Of a stretch of DNA of 17,494 nt, positions 16,001 to 17,494 are shown one piece after another. The notes below the pieces were generated by a model. It worked only from the letters and a program-made list of their open reading frames with translations, was not told where the DNA came from and did no database searches. Both the position numbers and the translations under genes were made by a program. The stretch comes from Legionellales bacterium (GTDB lineage: Bacteria; Pseudomonadota; Gammaproteobacteria; WLWR01). The first letter of the stretch is position 1, and each line of letters begins with the position of its first letter. Where the stretch lies: NCBI GenBank assembly GCA_012103495.1, contig WLWR01000011.1, positions 1-17,494 on the forward strand, given 5' to 3'.

Positions 16001-16702
16001 TTTAGCTGGTTCAATGGCTTGTTGAACTTCGTTTACATAATCGGCCAATAAAGGACTTAAATAAGCATTGACTACCGTGGTCATCGCGCGCGGGACCCAC
16101 TTGATTAAAGGACTGACTTCATGCGATACACTGATCCATTGAAAGCCAACTTGTTGAGCACATTGACGAATGATTTGTTCATGTTGGAAAAAACGATAGC
16201 CGTGCATGAAAACAATCGCTAAGGCTTGGATGCCTTGATCCCATAAGTGACGCAAATCTTGCATCACTCGTTGAACATCAGGGACTTGTAAAACCTGGCC
16301 ATCGGCCCGAATGCGCTCATCTACTTCCAACACTGTTTCCATCAACGGTGTTGCTGATTTGATCTGTAGCGCAAAAATATCTGGGCGATTTTGGTAACCA
16401 ATGGTTAATCCATCCTTAAACCCGCGGGTGGTGATTAAAGCAGTACGCGCACCTTTACGTTCTAACAAAGCATTGGTCGCCACCGTAGAACCTAAATGCA
16501 CCGATTCAATTTTTTGAGTATCCAATGATTGCTCAGTTGATACTGACAACACATCATAAATCCCTTGAATCGCTGAGTTACGGTATTGCTGGGGTTGGTT
16601 GGATAACAATTTATGGGTACGCCACTGCCCTTGTGGCGTGATCGCAATCACATCGGTAAACGTTCCGCCAACATCGATCCAAAATTGCCATTTGCTTACC
16701 AT
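13082..16702 (-). CDS. 5-oxoprolinase (ATP-hydrolysing), fused HyuA-HyuB type
   Basis: This enzyme opens 5-oxo-L-proline (pyroglutamate) to L-glutamate using ATP. The 1206 residues hold both halves. The HyuA-like part (1 to about 675) has the ATP-binding DVGGTFTD (10-17), GSTVATNALLERKG (71-84), LSGPAGGVIG (257-266), GFDMGGTSTDV (281-291), DTVAAGGGS (319-327) and FGGAAGQHACAIA (451-463). The HyuB-like part (from about 690) has FQLMAIAEQMG, NIKERLDYSCAIF and NAPHIPIHLGSM, then ASRAHHADVGGLTPGS, HTHMTNSRLTDHEILE and a C-terminal GGGGFG. These follow the mammalian OPLAH protein throughout, which is about 1288 long. A Gln-rich linker (about 674-686) joins the halves. AAGGA lies 6 bases before ATG 16702. 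It shares an ATGA with nnr, so it is the first gene of the operon. An N-methylhydantoinase-type substrate is the main alternative. Confidence 0.92.
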   Translation of the reverse strand: MVSKWQFWIDVGGTFTDVIAITPQGQWRTHKLLSNQPQQYRNSAIQGIYDVLSVSTEQSLDTQKIESVHLGSTVATNALLERKGARTALITTRGFKDGLTIGYQNRPDIFALQIKSATPLMETVLEVDERIRADGQVLQVPDVQRVMQDLRHLWDQGIQALAIVFMHGYRFFQHEQIIRQCAQQVGFQWISVSHEVSPLIKWVPRAMTTVVNAYLSPLLADYVNEVQQAIEPAKVYLMQSNGGLVEQTFFQAKDAILSGPAGGVIGMAAIGKTLGLSRLVGFDMGGTSTDVCHYQHALERCDECVIAGVPLAIPMLAIDTVAAGGGSICGYHARSLTVGPESAGADPGPACYGRGGPLTITDCHLLLGHLQVASFPKVFGVQGRQPLDVSAAKQKMQQLIDHIEQQSGERYTQTQLANGLLALATETMAQAIQQISLARGHDVRDHALMSFGGAAGQHACAIAQRLGIDTVVNHPLASVQSAVGIGMAHLAQTQQQTILLPWNERSQPRIQQAFIHLQQKNIQQLQMQGAFKNAIVHEQTCYLAYQKIEQVISVAWDENWKKMRQQFEQTFQTLFGYLPQQTPIECRKIEVVSMTQLSQPTFPAWEKRTQPASSIATSTLYDDNQCYRVPVYQRKDLSEGQSIIGPAIVTDAQTCLLVLAHWVVHVRTQGALVLQYQPQQQQKQYQDTLMQRALFGFQLMAIAEQMGVQLRKTALSVNIKERLDYSCAIFTKRGELIANAPHIPIHLGSMGATVQAIIAQHFAKASQALCQNDDQHDAYIVNSPYLGGTHLPDITLVSPVYVQGQLAFFVASRAHHADVGGLTPGSFPADSHCIQQEGILLNGELILQQGTLLLPKLIKQLEQSPYPVRNIKQNIADIQAQIAANQRGIQLLQQLTRQYGLSVTYQQIAQVLEQGAACVRDALKQLTSGRATLTLDNGAIIQVVIEVDQQQQQATIDFSGSSAQQTDNYNAPYAVTRACVLYVFRTLVQQTIPLNDGCFQPLKLIIPAGSLLDAQFPAAVVAGNVETSQCIVDALYQALGVLAGSQGTMNNLLFGNEQVQYYETLAGGAGAGNGFDGASAVHTHMTNSRLTDHEILEWYYPIFIEQFSIRYGSGGVGRWSGGDGVIRRLKFQQPMIVSLLTNHRLTQPAGIEGGAPGWAGCNWLIRASGEKTLLDFAACVTVAENDVIMLETPGGGGFGKPIKETE

Positions 16703-16736
16703 GCCTCATCCTTGCTTTGGTGTCATCAAAAACAGT

Positions 16737-16774
16737 ATTGTAACCTATCCCGACAGAATAACTTCCTAAGTTAT
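16737..16774 (-). promoter_or_regulatory. Candidate operon promoter with overlapping dyad
   Basis: On the minus strand TACAAT (16742 to 16737) could be the -10 of the oxoprolinase-nnr-tsaE operon; the start codon is 35 bases away. Where the -35 would fall (about 16760-16765) the match is poor. Instead ATAACTT-CCT-AAGTTAT (16758-16774) forms a perfect 7-base dyad. A dyad over the -35 of a weak promoter suggests a regulator binding site, unproven. Confidence 0.35.
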
Positions 16775-16798
16775 CAAAGCTAATTGATTTTTTATAGA

Positions 16799-16974
16799 AT
16801 TGAGATTAGAAACATAAAATGCTAGCCCATAAACAATTACATCTCGTTAATAAAGATAGGATTGTGATTGCAATTGCATTGAATGCAAAATTTGAATCGC
16901 ATGAGTCGTTGACCAGAGACTTTAAACAAGCTTGTGGAATAATCCCAAGTAACTTTAAACTCAAATCAAATTGG
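16799..16974 (+). pseudogene. Remnant of an AraC/Rob-type transcription regulator (second HTH)
   Basis: From 16819 the plus strand encodes a short peptide. Its IAIALNAKFESHESLTRDFK (residues 17-36) and CGIIPSNFKLKSNW (39-52) read like the second helix-turn-helix of AraC-family activators such as Rob or SoxS (IAL..F.S...FTR.FK...G..P..F/Y). The conserved fold of the first HTH and any other domain are missing. Just upstream, a TAG lies in the same frame, while the neighbouring frame (16799-16819) encodes IEIRNIK, resembling the usual YIRNIRL that precedes this region. Adding one base to the A run near 16816-16819 would join the two. The homology stops near 16974, at the 3' end of the opposite-strand gene. 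I read it as a decayed, frameshifted fragment, not a functional gene. Confidence 0.6.
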
Positions 16975-17494
16975 CACGGCGGGAGAGAATCCACCTGCCT
17001 CAACTTCAGTTTTGGGTTCCGTTGATGGTTCATCTATCGTCACTGATGATGGCGCAGGATGGACAAATATACTCTGAGTTAATAGAGGAATCTCGGGACA
17101 GCTGGAAAGCTCACGAACTTTAGGCAATAAATAATTAGTTACTGCTTGATCGAATTGTTGGTGTTGGGGTCCTAAACGTCGTAATTCTTCCATATCCTTT
17201 TGTTCTTGCAATGCATCTTCCACAGCCTCAATCTCATCCCGTTCTTTCTCTACCTTACTCTCACTCTCCCACTGCTGATATCTTTGACTCCCAAACAAGT
17301 AATTCGTTGTCCAACTTATTACTCGACGTGTTAGGTTTGTTCCATCAATGATTGCTTTTAATTCAGCGATTCTATTTTCTATTACAACGGTTCTCTCTTC
17401 TATTCTTTTACATCTAGCCTTTTTTCTATTGCTTCTGTCACTCATTCTCTGATTCAGTTGAACTATTTGCTCATTTACAACTTTCTCTTCTGTT
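16966..17494 (-). CDS. Hypothetical coiled-coil-like protein (5' end beyond window)
   Basis: I do not recognise a family. The frame is open from the window edge to the TGA at 16966-16968. The ATG at 17445 is probably internal, because 16 further in-frame codons (TEEKVVNEQIVQLNQR) with the same charged character precede it. At least 175 residues are therefore encoded. Visible are a Lys/Arg/Glu-rich helical stretch with heptad-like spacing (RIEERTVVIENRIAELKAI), a short aromatic segment (WTTNYLFGSQRYQQW), a second long charged helix (KVEKERDEIEAVEDALQEQK) and a Pro/Glu/Thr-rich, probably disordered C-terminus. There are no membrane spans. Base composition is clearly more AT-rich than the operon to its left, suggesting an accessory or acquired gene. 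It lies beside a decayed regulator, consistent with a rearranged border. Confidence 0.6.
   Translation of the reverse strand, partial: TEEKVVNEQIVQLNQRMSDRSNRKKARCKRIEERTVVIENRIAELKAIIDGTNLTRRVISWTTNYLFGSQRYQQWESESKVEKERDEIEAVEDALQEQKDMEELRRLGPQHQQFDQAVTNYLLPKVRELSSCPEIPLLTQSIFVHPAPSSVTIDEPSTEPKTEVEAGGFSPAVPI

Noticed and set aside
16819..17025. Intact small plus-strand gene (68 codons)
   Set aside because: Only residues 5-52 resemble a protein family. They match just the end of an AraC HTH region, and the rest runs antisense into the opposite gene. A frameshifted remnant explains it better.
1..17494. CRISPR arrays, tRNA or rRNA genes, insertion sequences
   Set aside because: No regularly spaced repeats, cloverleaf-like sequences, rRNA signatures or transposase-like frames were found on reading both strands.

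Overview
The window looks like chromosomal DNA of a gammaproteobacterium of moderate G+C content. The main evidence is a minus-strand block nnr-tsaE-(extra gene)-amiB-mutL-miaA, which is the gene order found around these genes in many gammaproteobacteria. It is supported by a RecQ that closely follows the enterobacterial protein and by a MutL without the endonuclease motif, as in Dam/MutH-type repair. Nothing in the sequence fixes the genus. An intracellular or Legionellales-like relative is possible but unproven.

Layout. (1) The left edge carries the 5' three quarters of recQ on the minus strand, running off the window. (2) A divergent plus-strand pair follows: a crotonase-fold enoyl-CoA hydratase/isomerase and, overlapping it, a 3-hydroxyisobutyryl-CoA hydrolase-like protein (acyl-CoA/valine catabolism). 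(3) A 281-base gap then holds a large, almost fully palindromic element of about 179 bases. (4) Next come a trimeric-type purine nucleoside phosphorylase and a PiT-family phosphate transporter, both on the plus strand. (5) From the tail of pit rightwards the genes lie on the minus strand. They are transcribed right to left as a 5-oxoprolinase (OPLAH type, A and B parts fused), nnr, tsaE, an amidinotransferase/dimethylargininase-like hydrolase, then amiB, mutL and miaA. Most junctions are overlaps or gaps of a few bases, so this reads as one long operon or two adjoining ones, with a 167-base break before amiB. (6) The right end holds a degraded plus-strand AraC/Rob-type regulator fragment. It abuts the 3' end of an AT-rich, coiled-coil-like minus-strand gene that runs off the window.

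How the genes fit together. The core operon mixes genome and tRNA maintenance (mutL, miaA, tsaE), cell-wall splitting at division (amiB) and metabolite repair (nnr). The 5-oxoprolinase at its head also removes a metabolite that forms spontaneously. The amidine hydrolase embedded in the operon is a second unusual passenger.

The most unusual non-coding signal is the palindromic element at 3371-3549. Each of its two ends resembles a third sequence in the amiB upstream region (10021-10062), which suggests a dispersed intergenic repeat. No tRNA, rRNA, CRISPR array or intact mobile element was seen.
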